In this document: piece after piece, positions 8,814 through 17,799 of the stretch
Numbering within the stretch: position 1 is the first letter of the stretch
How the letters are laid out: every line of letters begins with the position of its first letter
Assembly (NCBI RefSeq): GCF_050113635.1
Contig: NZ_JBNJLT010000002.1
Location: 248,001-312,000, forward strand
Direction of reading: 5' to 3'
Length of the DNA stretch: 64,000 nucleotides
DNA from: Marinimicrobium sp050113635
GTDB lineage: Bacteria > Pseudomonadota > Gammaproteobacteria > Pseudomonadales > Cellvibrionaceae
Position numbers and translations under genes: made by a program
Notes under the pieces: model-generated
Databases searched by the model: none
The model's input: only the letters and a program-made list of their open reading frames with translations
What the model was told of the DNA's origin: nothing

Positions 8814-8926
8814 AGGGCCTTGGTGGGGAACACCCATGCAAGACCGTGGAGCGGGGGACCCGCGATGCGAGCCCCCAGGGATGGGTTCACGGCGTGTCTT
8901 GCATGGGTGTTCCCCACCAAGGCCCT
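8814..8926. repeat. Long palindromic element B, 30-bp perfect arms
   Basis: The arms at 8814-8843 and 8897-8926 are perfectly complementary over 30 bp (the arm begins AGGGCCTTGGTGGGGAACAC). The 53-bp centre contains GTGGAGCGGGGGACCCGCGA and GCGAGCC, shared with the inverted centre of element A. The stem sequence is unrelated to that of A over most of its length, so the stem covaries while the loop is conserved. Confidence 0.8.
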
Positions 8927-8964
8927 TCTCCCAACCAGCCTCTAAAAAGTCAGAATCAACCAAC

Positions 8965-8999
8965 AAAAAAGCCCCATCGACAGTTCGACAGGGCTTTTC
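8965..8999 (-). terminator. Rho-independent terminator after rpmA
   Basis: On the minus strand AAAAGCCCTGTCGA pairs with TCGATGGGGCTTTTTT around a 4-base loop, giving a strong stem with a U-run. It ends the rplU-rpmA transcript before the palindromic elements, so obgE needs its own promoter. Confidence 0.85.
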
Positions 9000-9042
9000 C
9001 GAGGTGTTTTACGCCCGAAGGCGAAAACCGATCCGCTGCGTC

Positions 9043-9300
9043 TTACGCGACTTCCACGCTGACGAACCGGCGGTTCTTCTCACCTTTGGTTTCAAACTTC
9101 ACCCGGCCTTCGGCCTTGGCGAACAGGGTGTGGTCCTTACCAATACCCACGTTCACGCCGGGGTGAAATTGAGTGCCGCGCTGGCGAACAATGATGCCGC
9201 CTGCCGGTATGGCCTGACCGCCATACACTTTCACACCAAGGCGTTTACTTTCGGAATCGCGCCCGTTGCGCGTACTACCGCCTGCTTTTTTGTGAGCCAT
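9043..9300 (-). CDS. rpmA: 50S ribosomal protein L27
   Basis: Ribosomal protein L27 of the large subunit, whose N-terminal tail reaches the peptidyl transferase centre. The 85 residues start MAHKKAGGSTRNGRDSESKR and contain the typical GVKVYGGQ and GTQFHPGVNVG stretches. Full family length. It follows rplU by 14 bp and ends with a terminator at 8965-8999. Confidence 0.98.
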   Translation of the reverse strand: MAHKKAGGSTRNGRDSESKRLGVKVYGGQAIPAGGIIVRQRGTQFHPGVNVGIGKDHTLFAKAEGRVKFETKGEKNRRFVSVEVA

Positions 9301-9314
9301 TGCTTAAACTCCTC

Positions 9315-9626
9315 TTAACCTTTAATTCCAGTGATTTTCACTTCAGTGAACCACTGACGGTGACCCTGGCGCTTCATGGAGTGCTTACGGCGGCGGAATT
9401 TGATGATTTTCACCTTCTCACCGCGACCGTGGCTGACCACTTCGGCCGATACTGTCGCACCTTCCACGACGGGAGCGCCGATTTTGACGTCGTCACCGTT
9501 GGCAACCAGGTAAACCTTGTCAAATTCCACTGTCTCACCAGTGGCGACTTCGATTTTTTCCAGCTTCAGGGTTTCCCCTTCCACAACGCGGTGTTGCTTG
9601 CCACCACTTTCAAAAATTGCGTACAT
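9315..9626 (-). CDS. rplU: 50S ribosomal protein L21
   Basis: Ribosomal protein L21, which binds 23S rRNA. The 103 residues begin MYAIFESGGKQHRV and carry the family C-terminus with KIIKFRRRKHSMKRQGHRQ and FTEVKITGI. First gene of the rplU-rpmA transcript, with a promoter at 9719-9747 and a leader of roughly 85 nt. Confidence 0.98.
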   Translation of the reverse strand: MYAIFESGGKQHRVVEGETLKLEKIEVATGETVEFDKVYLVANGDDVKIGAPVVEGATVSAEVVSHGRGEKVKIIKFRRRKHSMKRQGHRQWFTEVKITGIKG

Positions 9627-9718
9627 AATTGCTCCAAAGACTCTGTTTGGACGACACGAAGCAGCGCCAGGGCACTTTCGGGGGCTTGCGCCGTAGGTTC
9701 GGTTTTTCAGGGGCGGCG

Positions 9719-9747
9719 ATTGTATGCGATGTAGCGCCCAATGGCAA
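9719..9747 (-). promoter_or_regulatory. Promoter of rplU-rpmA
   Basis: On the minus strand TTGCCA (9742-9747), a 17-bp spacer and TACAAT (9719-9724), followed by a GC-rich discriminator (CGCCGCCCC) as expected for a growth-rate and ppGpp-controlled ribosomal promoter. It overlaps a hairpin-forming inverted repeat (9731-9757: CGCCCAATGGC paired with GCCATTGGCG). Confidence 0.65.
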
Positions 9748-9772
9748 TAGGGCCATTGGCGTTAATGTCGCC

Positions 9773-10540
9773 CTACCGGAAGTACCGCGCCAACGGCAAC
9801 TCTTGTCGCTTTATGTCGGCCACGAACAGTCCGGCCACACGCCGGGCGCCGCGCCGTTGCAAGTGGGTATTATCGTCTTTGCCTTCCGGCAGATTGGCGT
9901 ACTCCCCCGGGGCGACTTGCATATAAATGTCGGCTGACGCTTCAGGGCCGGCGTCCAGGAGCATCTGACGGGTGAGCACATTCAGGTCCACCAAAGGCAC
10001 GCCGCGCTCGCTGGCTACGGCCCGCGTTACTTCCGGGTAATCTCCCAGGGTCGAGCGGGGCTGGCCGCTGTCGTGAAAGGCACGCCGATAAATGGAGGTC
10101 ACCAGGATTGGCGAGGCTCCGCGAGCCCGGGCTTCATCCACCATCCGCTCAAGGTTGTGGCGATAGTCGGTCCAGGGCGCTGCGTAGCGCGTGTCGTCGT
10201 ACTCTTTTTGATCATTGTGGCCAAAACCCATCACGACAACATCACCCGGTTGCAGCTGTTTAAGCACAGCATCCCATCGCCCCTCTTCAATAAAGCTTTT
10301 GGTGCTGCGCCCGTTTTTCGCGTGATTTTCCACTACGATGCCATCATTCACCAGGTCTGGCAGCGCCTGCCCCCAACCCGTTTCAGGGTATTTCTCGTCG
10401 GGCTGGTCAGCCATGGTGGAGTCACCCACCAGAAACAAGGTGGGCGCAGCCTCCTGGTCACCGGAGTCCGTTGTTGCACAGCCCACGGTCAAAATGGCGG
10501 TCGCCAGGAGCAGAGCCAGATTTCTTAACATCATGCGCAT
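9773..10540 (-). CDS. SGNH esterase, rhamnogalacturonan acetylesterase-like (CE12) lipoprotein
   Basis: A secreted SGNH hydrolase of 255 residues. The lipobox LTVGC gives Cys20 as the lipidated residue, so it should be anchored in a membrane facing the periplasm or surface. The catalytic blocks are LFLVGDSTMA (nucleophile Ser), NHAKNGRST, GFGHND and NTHLQRRGA (catalytic His), the pattern of CE12 rhamnogalacturonan and xylan acetylesterases. It removes acetyl groups from pectin or hemicellulose (family knowledge). AAGGA precedes the ATG. It lies downstream of a broken alpha/beta hydrolase gene on the same strand, an esterase pair. Confidence 0.85.
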   Translation of the reverse strand: MRMMLRNLALLLATAILTVGCATTDSGDQEAAPTLFLVGDSTMADQPDEKYPETGWGQALPDLVNDGIVVENHAKNGRSTKSFIEEGRWDAVLKQLQPGDVVVMGFGHNDQKEYDDTRYAAPWTDYRHNLERMVDEARARGASPILVTSIYRRAFHDSGQPRSTLGDYPEVTRAVASERGVPLVDLNVLTRQMLLDAGPEASADIYMQVAPGEYANLPEGKDDNTHLQRRGARRVAGLFVADIKRQELPLARYFR

Positions 10541-10607
10541 TCTTCCTTCTTGTCGGTCAAATCAGGTGGTACGCCAAATGAAACGGTTTTCAGTGGTGCG
10601 GACAGGC

Positions 10608-11562
10608 CTACTCGCCCAGAACCTTATTGAATCGCAACCACGCTTCGGCCACTTCGGGCCAGTTGGAGGCAGTGCCCTCGTTGGGCTCCAGTCCGAAACC
10701 GTGTCGGTCTGTCTGGAAGACATGCAACTCAGAGCGAGGACTGAACGGCAACGCCGCTGCAAATAACTGGAGGCTGTTAGCCACCGGCACCGTCTTGTCG
10801 CCGCTGCCGTGCACCAAAAACAGCGGCGGTATGCCGGCTTTGACCTGTTCTTCCAACGAATTCTCCCGGCGCTGCTGAGAACTGGGGTTTTCACCCAGCA
10901 GAGCCGCACGCGAACCTTTGTGGGTATTGGGGTTCTGCATCGTCGCGACCGGGTACAGCAGCATGGCAAAATCCGGCTGGGCACTGACCTCCGCCAGCGG
11001 ATCGGGCGCTCCGGGGACGGTAAAATCAGAGCGCAAAGCCACGCTGCCTGCCAGATGCCCCCCGGCAGAGAAACCCAGCACACCGATTCGAGCCGGGTCC
11101 AGCCCCCAGTTTTCCGCGTTGGCGCGCACGGTTCTCACGGCACGCAAACCATCCAGGAGAATGTCGGGGTGCCCGTACTCTTTAAGCCGGTATTTGGTTA
11201 AGCCGGTATTTGGTCACGAATGCCGTCACCCCCAATTCATTGAGCCAGCGAGCTGCCTTGACACCCTCTTTTTCAAACGCCAACCAGTGATACCCTCCGC
11301 CAGGAAAAATGACCACCGCTGCGCCATTGGGCGTTTCGGGCCAGAATGGAGTGAGGGTTGGATTATCGACCTCCACCACCCGATCATTGCGGATGTGCTC
11401 GCGATCAGGCGCGACCGGAGCTTGCTCCGCCCAGAGCCGAATGGGCTGATCAGGACGGTTATCCGCCACCACGCTGCCCACCATACAAACCACCAACATC
11501 ACCAGCAGCCCGATGGCTCGTCGCGTCCAAAATGATGATTGAATGCTTCCAAGTCTTCTCAT
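10608..11562 (-). pseudogene. Secreted alpha/beta hydrolase (acetylesterase-like), frameshifted
   Basis: Two frames together make one esterase. The N-terminal part (start ATG 11562, GGGGGAG upstream) has a signal peptide, then AAVVIFPGGGYHWLAFEKEG, the oxyanion-hole HGGG-like motif of BD-FAE and CE-type esterases. It stops just after FVTKYRL. The C-terminal part has the nucleophile elbow GFSAGGHLAG, the acid region VHGSGDKTVP and the catalytic His in TDRHGFGLEP. The break coincides with an exact 16-bp tandem duplication at 11183-11214; removing one copy restores the reading ...VTKYRLKEYGHPDILLDG... in one frame of about 312 residues. The damage therefore looks recent, or phase-variable, or could be a sequencing error. 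Confidence 0.85.
11183..11214. repeat. 16-bp tandem duplication breaking the hydrolase gene
   Basis: TAAGCCGGTATTTGGT occurs twice in direct succession (11183-11198 and 11199-11214). Sixteen is not a multiple of three, so the second copy shifts the frame. Slippage or recombination between the copies would restore the gene. Confidence 0.95.
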
Positions 11563-11655
11563 CTCTTTATACTCCCCCAATCTCTGTTATTGTTCCGAGC
11601 ATAACACAGCCCTCGCGCGCACCCTGAGCCCTTCGCTTTATGACGCTCCAGGCTC

Positions 11656-11661
11656 TATAAT
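11656..11661 (+). promoter_or_regulatory. Probable -10 box of the leuS operon
   Basis: A perfect TATAAT lies 45 bp ahead of leuS. The upstream -35 match is poor (TTCGCT at 11632-11637, 18-bp spacer), so this is a moderate call. Confidence 0.45.
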
Positions 11662-11705
11662 TGCGCCTTTTACACTTCGCACTCAGAAACAGGCCCAACA
11701 ACCCG

Positions 11706-14168
11706 ATGGAAGAGCAATACCACCCCGCGCACGTCGAATCCCAGGCTCAGTCGTATTGGGACGAGCACCAGACCTTTTCGGTCACCGAAGATAAAAGCCG
11801 CGAAAAGTTCTACTGCCTGTCCATGTTCCCCTACCCCAGCGGCAAGCTGCACATGGGGCATGTGCGCAACTACACCATCTCTGATGTGATCGCGCGCTAT
11901 CAGCGTATGCAGGGCAAAAACGTTCTGCACCCCATGGGATGGGACGCGTTTGGCTTGCCCGCGGAGAACGCCGCCATCAAGAACCAAACGGCACCCGCCA
12001 AATGGACGTATGCCAACACCGACGCCATGCGGCAGCAGCTCAAGGAACTGGGCTTTGGTTTTGACTGGTCGCGCGAGCTGGCCACCTGCAAGCCTGATTA
12101 CTACCGTTGGGAGCAATGGTTTTTCACCCGTCTGTACGAAAAAGGGCTGGTTTACAAGAAAAACTCTGCCGTGAACTGGTGCCCGGAAGACCAGACCGTG
12201 CTGGCCAACGAACAGGTGGAAGAAGGCTGCTGCTGGCGCTGCGGCACCCAGGTAGAGCGCCGTGAGTTGGCGCAATGGTTTATCAAGATTACGGACTATG
12301 CCGATCAGTTGCTGGCCGACCTGGACAAGCTGCCCCACTGGCCCGAGCAGGTCAAAACCATGCAGCGCAACTGGATTGGCAAAAGCAAGGGCGTAGAAAT
12401 GCGCTTCGACCTGGCCGAGCCAGTCGGTGAACACCAGGGCTTTGAGGTCTACACCACCCGACCGGATACCTTGATGGGGGTCACCTATGTCAGCCTTGCG
12501 GCTGAACACCCCATTACCCTGGCGCTCGCCGAGCACAATAATGAGTTGGCGGCGTTTGTCGCCAGCTGCAAGAAGCAGTCAGTGTCCGAAGCCGACATGG
12601 CCAATATGGAAAAACGCGGTATGGATACCGGCATCAAGGCACTGCACCCGATTACTGGTGAACCGGTCCCGGTCTGGGTGGGCAACTATGTGCTGATGGA
12701 TTATGGCTCCGGTGCGGTCATGGCGGTTCCGGCGCACGACCAACGCGACTTCGAATTTGCTCACAAATACGACTTGCCTATTCAGCAGGTCATCGCACCA
12801 GCCAACGATGAGCCCTGTGATCTGGCGACAGAGGCTTTCACCGACAAAGGCGTACTGATTAATTCCGGCGAATACGACGGTCTGGACTTTGAAGCCGCGT
12901 TCGAAGTCATCGCCCAGGCGCTGAAAGCCGCCGGTCAGGGGCGCGTTACAGAGAACTATCGTTTGCGCGACTGGGGTGTATCCCGTCAACGCTACTGGGG
13001 TGCGCCCATACCGATGTACAACCTGCCCAACGGCGGGGAGATTCCGGTACCGGCCCACAAGCTGCCTATGTTGTTGCCCGAAGATGTGGTCATGGACGGC
13101 GTACAATCCCCCATCAAGGCAGATCCAGAGTGGCGCAAAGACGAGCTGGATGGCCAACCCGTCGAAAAGGAAACCGATACGTTCGACACCTTCATGGAAT
13201 CATCGTGGTACTACGCCCGCTATACCTGCCCACACTATGACCAGGGCATGCTGGACCCGGAAGCCACGGCGTACTGGCTGCCCGTGGACCAGTATGTCGG
13301 CGGCATTGAGCACGCCATTTTGCACCTGCTCTACGCGCGTTTTTTCCACAAGCTGATGCGCGACGAAGGTCTGGTCAGTTGCGATGAGCCGTTCGAGCGG
13401 CTGCTGTGCCAGGGCATGGTGCTTAAAGACGGCGCCAAGATGAGTAAATCCAAGGGTAACACCGTCGATCCGGGCGAGCTGATCAGCCAGTACGGCGCGG
13501 ATACCGTACGTCTGTTTTCCATGTTCGCGGCCCCTCCGGAGCAAAGCATGGAGTGGAGTGACTCGGGTGTAGAGGGTGCCCACCGCTTCCTGCGTCGCCT
13601 CTGGAAAACCGTGCATGCGCACCTTCAGGCCGGCGCTCCCGGTGAGCTAAATGCCGATTCGCTCCCCGATGCACAAAAAGACCTGCGCCGCAAAACGCAC
13701 GAAACCATTGCCAAGGTGGGCGACGATTATGGCCGCCGACAAACGTTCAACACCGCCATCGCCGCCGTGATGGAACTCATGAATGACGTCAGCAAACTGG
13801 CGGATCGTGCCACTCCCGCTGGGCTGGCCGTGGAACGCGAAGCGCTGGAGGCGGCCGTGCTCTTGCTGGCGCCGATCGTGCCTCATATCACACAGTCTCT
13901 TTGGACGGCACTCGGTCATGATGATATCCCGCTCGATGCCCAATGGCCTCAGCTGGACGAGTCGGCCCTGACCCGCTCCACCATTGAAGTCGTGGTACAG
14001 GTCAACGGCAAGGTGCGCGATAAACTGCAGGCGCCAGTGGATGCGCCTCGGGAAGATATGGAAAAACTTGCACAGGAGCAGCCCAACGTGCAGCGTTTTC
14101 TCGAAGGCGTGACTGTACGCAAAGTGATCGTTGTTCCCAACAAACTGGTCAACATCGTCGCTAATTAA
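11706..14168 (+). CDS. leuS: Leucyl-tRNA synthetase
   Basis: Class I aminoacyl-tRNA synthetase charging tRNA-Leu. The 820 residues contain the HIGH signature as KLHMGHVRNY near residue 43, the CP1 editing domain in the middle (TTRPDTLMGVTY, the threonine-rich editing motif, and GTGIKALHPITGEPVPVW-like DTGIKALHP), KMSKSKGN for the KMSKS loop and a C-terminal VQVNGKVRDKL. The true start is the ATG at 11706 (MEEQYHPAHVE); the frame continues upstream without a site. lptE and holA follow closely, the standard gammaproteobacterial operon. Confidence 0.97.
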   Translation: MEEQYHPAHVESQAQSYWDEHQTFSVTEDKSREKFYCLSMFPYPSGKLHMGHVRNYTISDVIARYQRMQGKNVLHPMGWDAFGLPAENAAIKNQTAPAKWTYANTDAMRQQLKELGFGFDWSRELATCKPDYYRWEQWFFTRLYEKGLVYKKNSAVNWCPEDQTVLANEQVEEGCCWRCGTQVERRELAQWFIKITDYADQLLADLDKLPHWPEQVKTMQRNWIGKSKGVEMRFDLAEPVGEHQGFEVYTTRPDTLMGVTYVSLAAEHPITLALAEHNNELAAFVASCKKQSVSEADMANMEKRGMDTGIKALHPITGEPVPVWVGNYVLMDYGSGAVMAVPAHDQRDFEFAHKYDLPIQQVIAPANDEPCDLATEAFTDKGVLINSGEYDGLDFEAAFEVIAQALKAAGQGRVTENYRLRDWGVSRQRYWGAPIPMYNLPNGGEIPVPAHKLPMLLPEDVVMDGVQSPIKADPEWRKDELDGQPVEKETDTFDTFMESSWYYARYTCPHYDQGMLDPEATAYWLPVDQYVGGIEHAILHLLYARFFHKLMRDEGLVSCDEPFERLLCQGMVLKDGAKMSKSKGNTVDPGELISQYGADTVRLFSMFAAPPEQSMEWSDSGVEGAHRFLRRLWKTVHAHLQAGAPGELNADSLPDAQKDLRRKTHETIAKVGDDYGRRQTFNTAIAAVMELMNDVSKLADRATPAGLAVEREALEAAVLLLAPIVPHITQSLWTALGHDDIPLDAQWPQLDESALTRSTIEVVVQVNGKVRDKLQAPVDAPREDMEKLAQEQPNVQRFLEGVTVRKVIVVPNKLVNIVAN

Positions 14169-14206
14169 TCGCTTGCCCCGCAAGCTTGACGAACACAGGA
14201 GAGCCC

Positions 14207-14773
14207 ATGCGCGTTCGACTCATGCTGGTGATTACCCTGGCTCTGGCCACCAGTGCCTGCGGCTGGCAGCTGCGCGGTTCGGTGGCCCTGTCCAGCCTGA
14301 CCGACAGTCTGTACCTGACCGGTAACGACAACTACGGCCTGCTGATGACCGAGCTACGCAACCGTCTGGAGGCTGAATCCCTGACACTCACGGAAAGTCA
14401 GTCCGGCGCCCAATACACATTGCGCATTCGTGAGGAAACACTGGAGCGGCGCATTGCTGCCGTCGGCAGCGACGCGCTGGCCAGCGCGTATGAGCTTACC
14501 TTAAGTGCTCAGTTCGACGTGCTCGACCACCGAGGCCTTCCACTCGCGGGCGATCTCAGGAGCCGTGTGGTTCGCTCCTACACCGCGGGTTCCGGGAACG
14601 TAGGCAGCGGCAATCAGGAGGAAGCCCTGTTGGTCAGCGAAATGCGCTCGGAGCTATCACAACAAGTGCTTCGCCAATTGCAGGCCGTCATCAGCGCCGG
14701 GCAAGCCAAAGGAGCGTCTTCCACTCCCGCCACCGACCAGGTCGAGGCCCCCGATGGCAAAACTGCGCCCTGA
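14207..14773 (+). CDS. lptE: LPS-assembly lipoprotein LptE
   Basis: Outer-membrane lipoprotein that plugs LptD and helps deliver lipopolysaccharide to the surface. The 188-residue protein begins MRVRLMLVITLALATSACGWQ, a signal peptide with lipobox TSAC, and continues CGWQLRG, the LptE signature after the lipidated Cys. AGGAG stands 6 nt before this ATG, so it is preferred to an upstream in-frame alternative. It lies between leuS and holA and overlaps holA by 20 bp. Confidence 0.92.
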   Translation: MRVRLMLVITLALATSACGWQLRGSVALSSLTDSLYLTGNDNYGLLMTELRNRLEAESLTLTESQSGAQYTLRIREETLERRIAAVGSDALASAYELTLSAQFDVLDHRGLPLAGDLRSRVVRSYTAGSGNVGSGNQEEALLVSEMRSELSQQVLRQLQAVISAGQAKGASSTPATDQVEAPDGKTAP

Positions 14774-15806
14774 ACAGTTAGCGGAGTCGCTCGGAAAGGG
14801 GCTGGTCCCTCTCTATCTGGTCAGCGGTGAAGAGCCCCTGCTGGTGCAGGAAGCCTGCGATCAAATTCGTGCCACTGCACGCCAGCAGGGTTTTACCGAG
14901 AGGGAGCTTTTCCACACGGATACCGCTGGCTTTGACTGGTCGCAGCTGCTGAGCGCTACCAACAGCCTGTCGCTGTTTGCCGAGCGCAAAATACTGGAAG
15001 TACGTATTCCTAACGCCAAGCCCGGCGATAAAGGCGGAAAGGCCCTTCAGGAAGTCGCGCAGGCCCCTGCCGAGGACAATCTCCTGCTCGTGGTCACCGG
15101 CAAGCTCGACCGCAATGCCCTTAAGGCCAAGTGGCTCAAGGCGCTGGAAAAAGCCGGTCACCACATTCAAGTATGGCCGGTCAGCCCGGCACAGCTGCCA
15201 CGCTGGATTGCGCAGCGTATGAAATCTGCAGGACTGAGCGCCGACTCCGCCGCCATTGATCTTCTCGCCTCGCGAGTGGAGGGCAACCTGCTGGCCGCCG
15301 CCCAGGAAATCGAAAAACTCAAGCTATTGAGCGATTCCCCCCAGATCACCACCGAACTGATGGCCTCCGTAGTGGCGGACAGCGCCCGCTACGATGTATT
15401 CGGCCTGGTGGATCGCGCTCTGCATGGCGACGCGCGCGCCGCCGCCCGTTCCTTACACGGGCTGAGGGAAGAAGGCAGCGAGCCCCTGGCGCTGTTATGG
15501 GCACTGGCCCGGGACATTCGAGCGCTGGTTCAAATCACGCAGGCGCAGTCCCAGGGTCAGGATTTCAGCCGCGCGGCCCAGGCCGCCGGCATTTGGCCCA
15601 AACGCCAACCGTTAATCCAGGGCGCTCTGCGTCGCCTGAAACCGGCCCAGTTGCAACAACTGCTACGCAAAGCCAACGGCATTGATCGCGCCACCAAAGG
15701 CATGCGCGCCGCCGACCCATGGGATGAACTGCTGGACCTGACACTGAATCTTGCCGGCGTCCAAAGCCTGCACCCCCAGAACGAGCGGTTAGCGCTGAAG
15801 CTGTAA
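14754..15806 (+). CDS. holA: DNA polymerase III subunit delta
   Basis: Delta subunit of the clamp loader, which opens the beta sliding clamp. The 350 residues start MAKLRPEQLAESLGKGLVPLYLVSGEEPLLVQEACD, the typical N-terminus, and show the AAA-like fold without ATPase motifs (LLLVVTGKLDR, DLLASRVEGNLLAAAQEIEKL). It overlaps the end of lptE by 20 bp, which supports translational coupling. Confidence 0.95.
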   Translation: MAKLRPEQLAESLGKGLVPLYLVSGEEPLLVQEACDQIRATARQQGFTERELFHTDTAGFDWSQLLSATNSLSLFAERKILEVRIPNAKPGDKGGKALQEVAQAPAEDNLLLVVTGKLDRNALKAKWLKALEKAGHHIQVWPVSPAQLPRWIAQRMKSAGLSADSAAIDLLASRVEGNLLAAAQEIEKLKLLSDSPQITTELMASVVADSARYDVFGLVDRALHGDARAAARSLHGLREEGSEPLALLWALARDIRALVQITQAQSQGQDFSRAAQAAGIWPKRQPLIQGALRRLKPAQLQQLLRKANGIDRATKGMRAADPWDELLDLTLNLAGVQSLHPQNERLALKL

Positions 15807-15855
15807 ACGCTCACCGGAGCCACCGCGAAAAATCACACCACGAGGAGATGTCCCC

Positions 15856-16611
15856 ATGACCCAGACTGTCCGATTGCTGGGCGCCCTGTTACTCGGAGCG
15901 GTACTGTTCGGCTGCTCTGAACAGGAAGCAAACTTACCCAACCCTGCTGACCGACCTGCGGCCATCACCCCGTCCCCGCGCACCGTAGAATACGAATGGA
16001 TGAGCATTGAGCGCTGGAACACACTGCACGCCGAGGACGTCGCCATCGCTGAAGAGGGTGATGTAGACCTGCTCTTTATCGGCGACTCGATCACCGAAGG
16101 CTGGCCGCCAGCACTTATGGAAGAATATTTCGGCGACTACCAGTGGGCCAACTTTGGCATCGGTGGCGATAAAACCGAAAATCTGCTGTGGCGCCTGAAC
16201 AACGGCGCCGTCGGAAACCTTGATCCGCAAGCCGTCTCCCTGCTGATTGGCGTCAACAACCTTGGATTGAGCCAGCACAGCCCCGACGACGTCGCCCTCG
16301 GGGTGCAGGCCGTGGTGGAAACACTGCTGGATGCCTTTCCCAATGCCAGGATTCTGGTGCATGGCGTCTTCCCCTATCGGGAAAGCCCTGACGACCCGGC
16401 CCGCGATCAGGTCCGTCAGATCAACCGCCAGATTGCCAACCTGGCCAGTGAGGAGCGGGTGTTCTACCTGAATATTGGCGATCAACTGGTCGAAGAAGAC
16501 GGCCACATCAGCACCGACATCATGCCGGATCACCTGCACCTGTCCGAACAGGGCTATCGCATCTGGGCCGGCAATCTCCAGCCTATTTTCGCGGACTGGC
16601 TGGAGGAATAA
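15856..16611 (+). CDS. SGNH/GDSL esterase lipoprotein
   Basis: A 251-residue SGNH hydrolase with a lipoprotein signal peptide (lipobox LFGC, Cys20). Blocks: LLFIGDSITEGW (nucleophile Ser), NFGIGGDKTENLLWRL (Gly), LLIGVNNLG (Asn) and PDHLHLSEQGYRIWA (Asp and His). This pattern matches the PAF-acetylhydrolase-like SGNH group found among sugar-ester esterases. It is exported and probably deacetylates plant or algal polysaccharide (inference from the two further esterases beside it). It is followed after 2 bp by a CE2-type esterase gene, a clear two-gene operon. GGAG precedes the ATG. Confidence 0.85.
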   Translation: MTQTVRLLGALLLGAVLFGCSEQEANLPNPADRPAAITPSPRTVEYEWMSIERWNTLHAEDVAIAEEGDVDLLFIGDSITEGWPPALMEEYFGDYQWANFGIGGDKTENLLWRLNNGAVGNLDPQAVSLLIGVNNLGLSQHSPDDVALGVQAVVETLLDAFPNARILVHGVFPYRESPDDPARDQVRQINRQIANLASEERVFYLNIGDQLVEEDGHISTDIMPDHLHLSEQGYRIWAGNLQPIFADWLEE

Positions 16612-16613
16612 CG

Positions 16614-17756
16614 GTGCATTGCCTTTGGCTTCCCCGACACCTGATCCTGGTGTTGGGCGTTACGTTATGGCTGGTCGGCTGCCAGCCTGTTTCACCCGTT
16701 TCCAACACTCACCAGACCAACGGCACCGCCATGAACTCACCCCTGATCACGGCGATCAACCCCACCATCGCAATTGAAGGCCGCAGCCAGACCCTGGACG
16801 ATGGCAGCCTTCTCATCGGCTACCCAGGCGTTTCTCTGCATACTCACTTCGAAGGTCAACATTTATCACTGGTGGCCAAAAGCTCCGGCCGCGAAAACGA
16901 GTTGGAAATACTGATTGAAGGAGAAGCACCCCGCACCATTCGCCTTACCGAGAAACAGCAGGAGTGGGTGCTGATCGATGCCGGGCAAGTGGTGCATCGC
17001 GATGTGCGCATTATTAATCGCGGCGAAACCTGGCTGGGGCGCGTTACCTTGCAGGGGTTCATCACAGACGCAGGCGCGCACTTAAGCCGTCCTGAACGAC
17101 CAACGCGCAAACTGCTAATTGTGGGCGACTCCGTTACATGCAGCTACGGCGCGGGCGATCGCAGCGCCCCCCTGAACACCGCACCCTGGTGGAATCCGCG
17201 CGCCTCCTATGGCATGCGGCTGGCCGACAGTCTCAACGCGCAAGTCCACCTGGTATGCTACGGAGGTCGGGGACTGATCCGAAGCTGGAATGGCAACACA
17301 GACGAAGGCAACGCGCCGGAATTCTTCGAATGGACCATAGCCGACAAGGCCAACCCTGTTACCTGGGACCACGACCAGTACACACCGGATCTTATTCTGG
17401 TCTCACTGGGCACCAATGATTTCAGCCTCGGCATTGGCCCTCTGCCAGAACGACAAACCTTCGTGACCGCTTATGTCGATTTCCTGAAACGCCTGCGGGC
17501 AGTTCACCCTGACGCCGTCATCGCACTCACGGAGGGCAGTATTGTGAACGATACCGATGATCCAGCCCGACCGCAGAAAAGCGTCTTAAGGCAATATATT
17601 CAGGACGCCATTCAACGATTTGACGAGCCGAACGTCTATTTCATCCCCGCACACCACTATCCCGGCGACGCTAAGGACGGCCACCCAACCGCCGCTCAGC
17701 ATGCCAAAATGGCGCGTGAATTAGCCGATCAGCTCTCCCCCATCATGAATTGGTAA
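16614..17756 (+). CDS. CE2-type acetylxylan esterase lipoprotein
   Basis: A two-domain esterase of 380 residues. A lipobox signal (LWLVGC) is followed by a beta-sandwich domain (about residues 45-150) and an SGNH catalytic domain with LLIVGDSVTCSYGAG (nucleophile Ser), CYGGRG, LVSLGTNDFS and KDGHPTAAQH (His). The jelly-roll plus SGNH order is that of carbohydrate esterase family 2, which deacetylates xylan and glucomannan. The start is GTG at 16614 with GGAGG upstream, 2 bp after the preceding stop. A terminator follows at 17765. Confidence 0.87.
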   Translation: MHCLWLPRHLILVLGVTLWLVGCQPVSPVSNTHQTNGTAMNSPLITAINPTIAIEGRSQTLDDGSLLIGYPGVSLHTHFEGQHLSLVAKSSGRENELEILIEGEAPRTIRLTEKQQEWVLIDAGQVVHRDVRIINRGETWLGRVTLQGFITDAGAHLSRPERPTRKLLIVGDSVTCSYGAGDRSAPLNTAPWWNPRASYGMRLADSLNAQVHLVCYGGRGLIRSWNGNTDEGNAPEFFEWTIADKANPVTWDHDQYTPDLILVSLGTNDFSLGIGPLPERQTFVTAYVDFLKRLRAVHPDAVIALTEGSIVNDTDDPARPQKSVLRQYIQDAIQRFDEPNVYFIPAHHYPGDAKDGHPTAAQHAKMARELADQLSPIMNW

Positions 17757-17764
17757 ATTGTCCC

Positions 17765-17799
17765 AGGCCCCGTGAACCGGGGCCTTCGCGCCTTTTTTT
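17765..17799 (+). terminator. Terminator of the esterase operon
   Basis: GGCCCC and GGGGCC (17766-17771, 17779-17784) pair around a 7-base loop; a run of seven T follows 8 nt later. Confidence 0.6.

Larger units (their letters stand above)
8531..9042. other. Gene-free 512-bp gap with two stem-loop elements
   Basis: This gap between obgE and rpmA would normally be short. It holds two long palindromic elements (8601-8711 and 8814-8926) and the rpmA terminator. The open frames here come from the palindromes and have no credible start site. Confidence 0.7.

Noticed and set aside
8590..8966. Open frames on the minus strand ahead of obgE
   Set aside because: They arise from the palindromic elements A and B; the obgE start at 8530 with GGGAG explains the reading.
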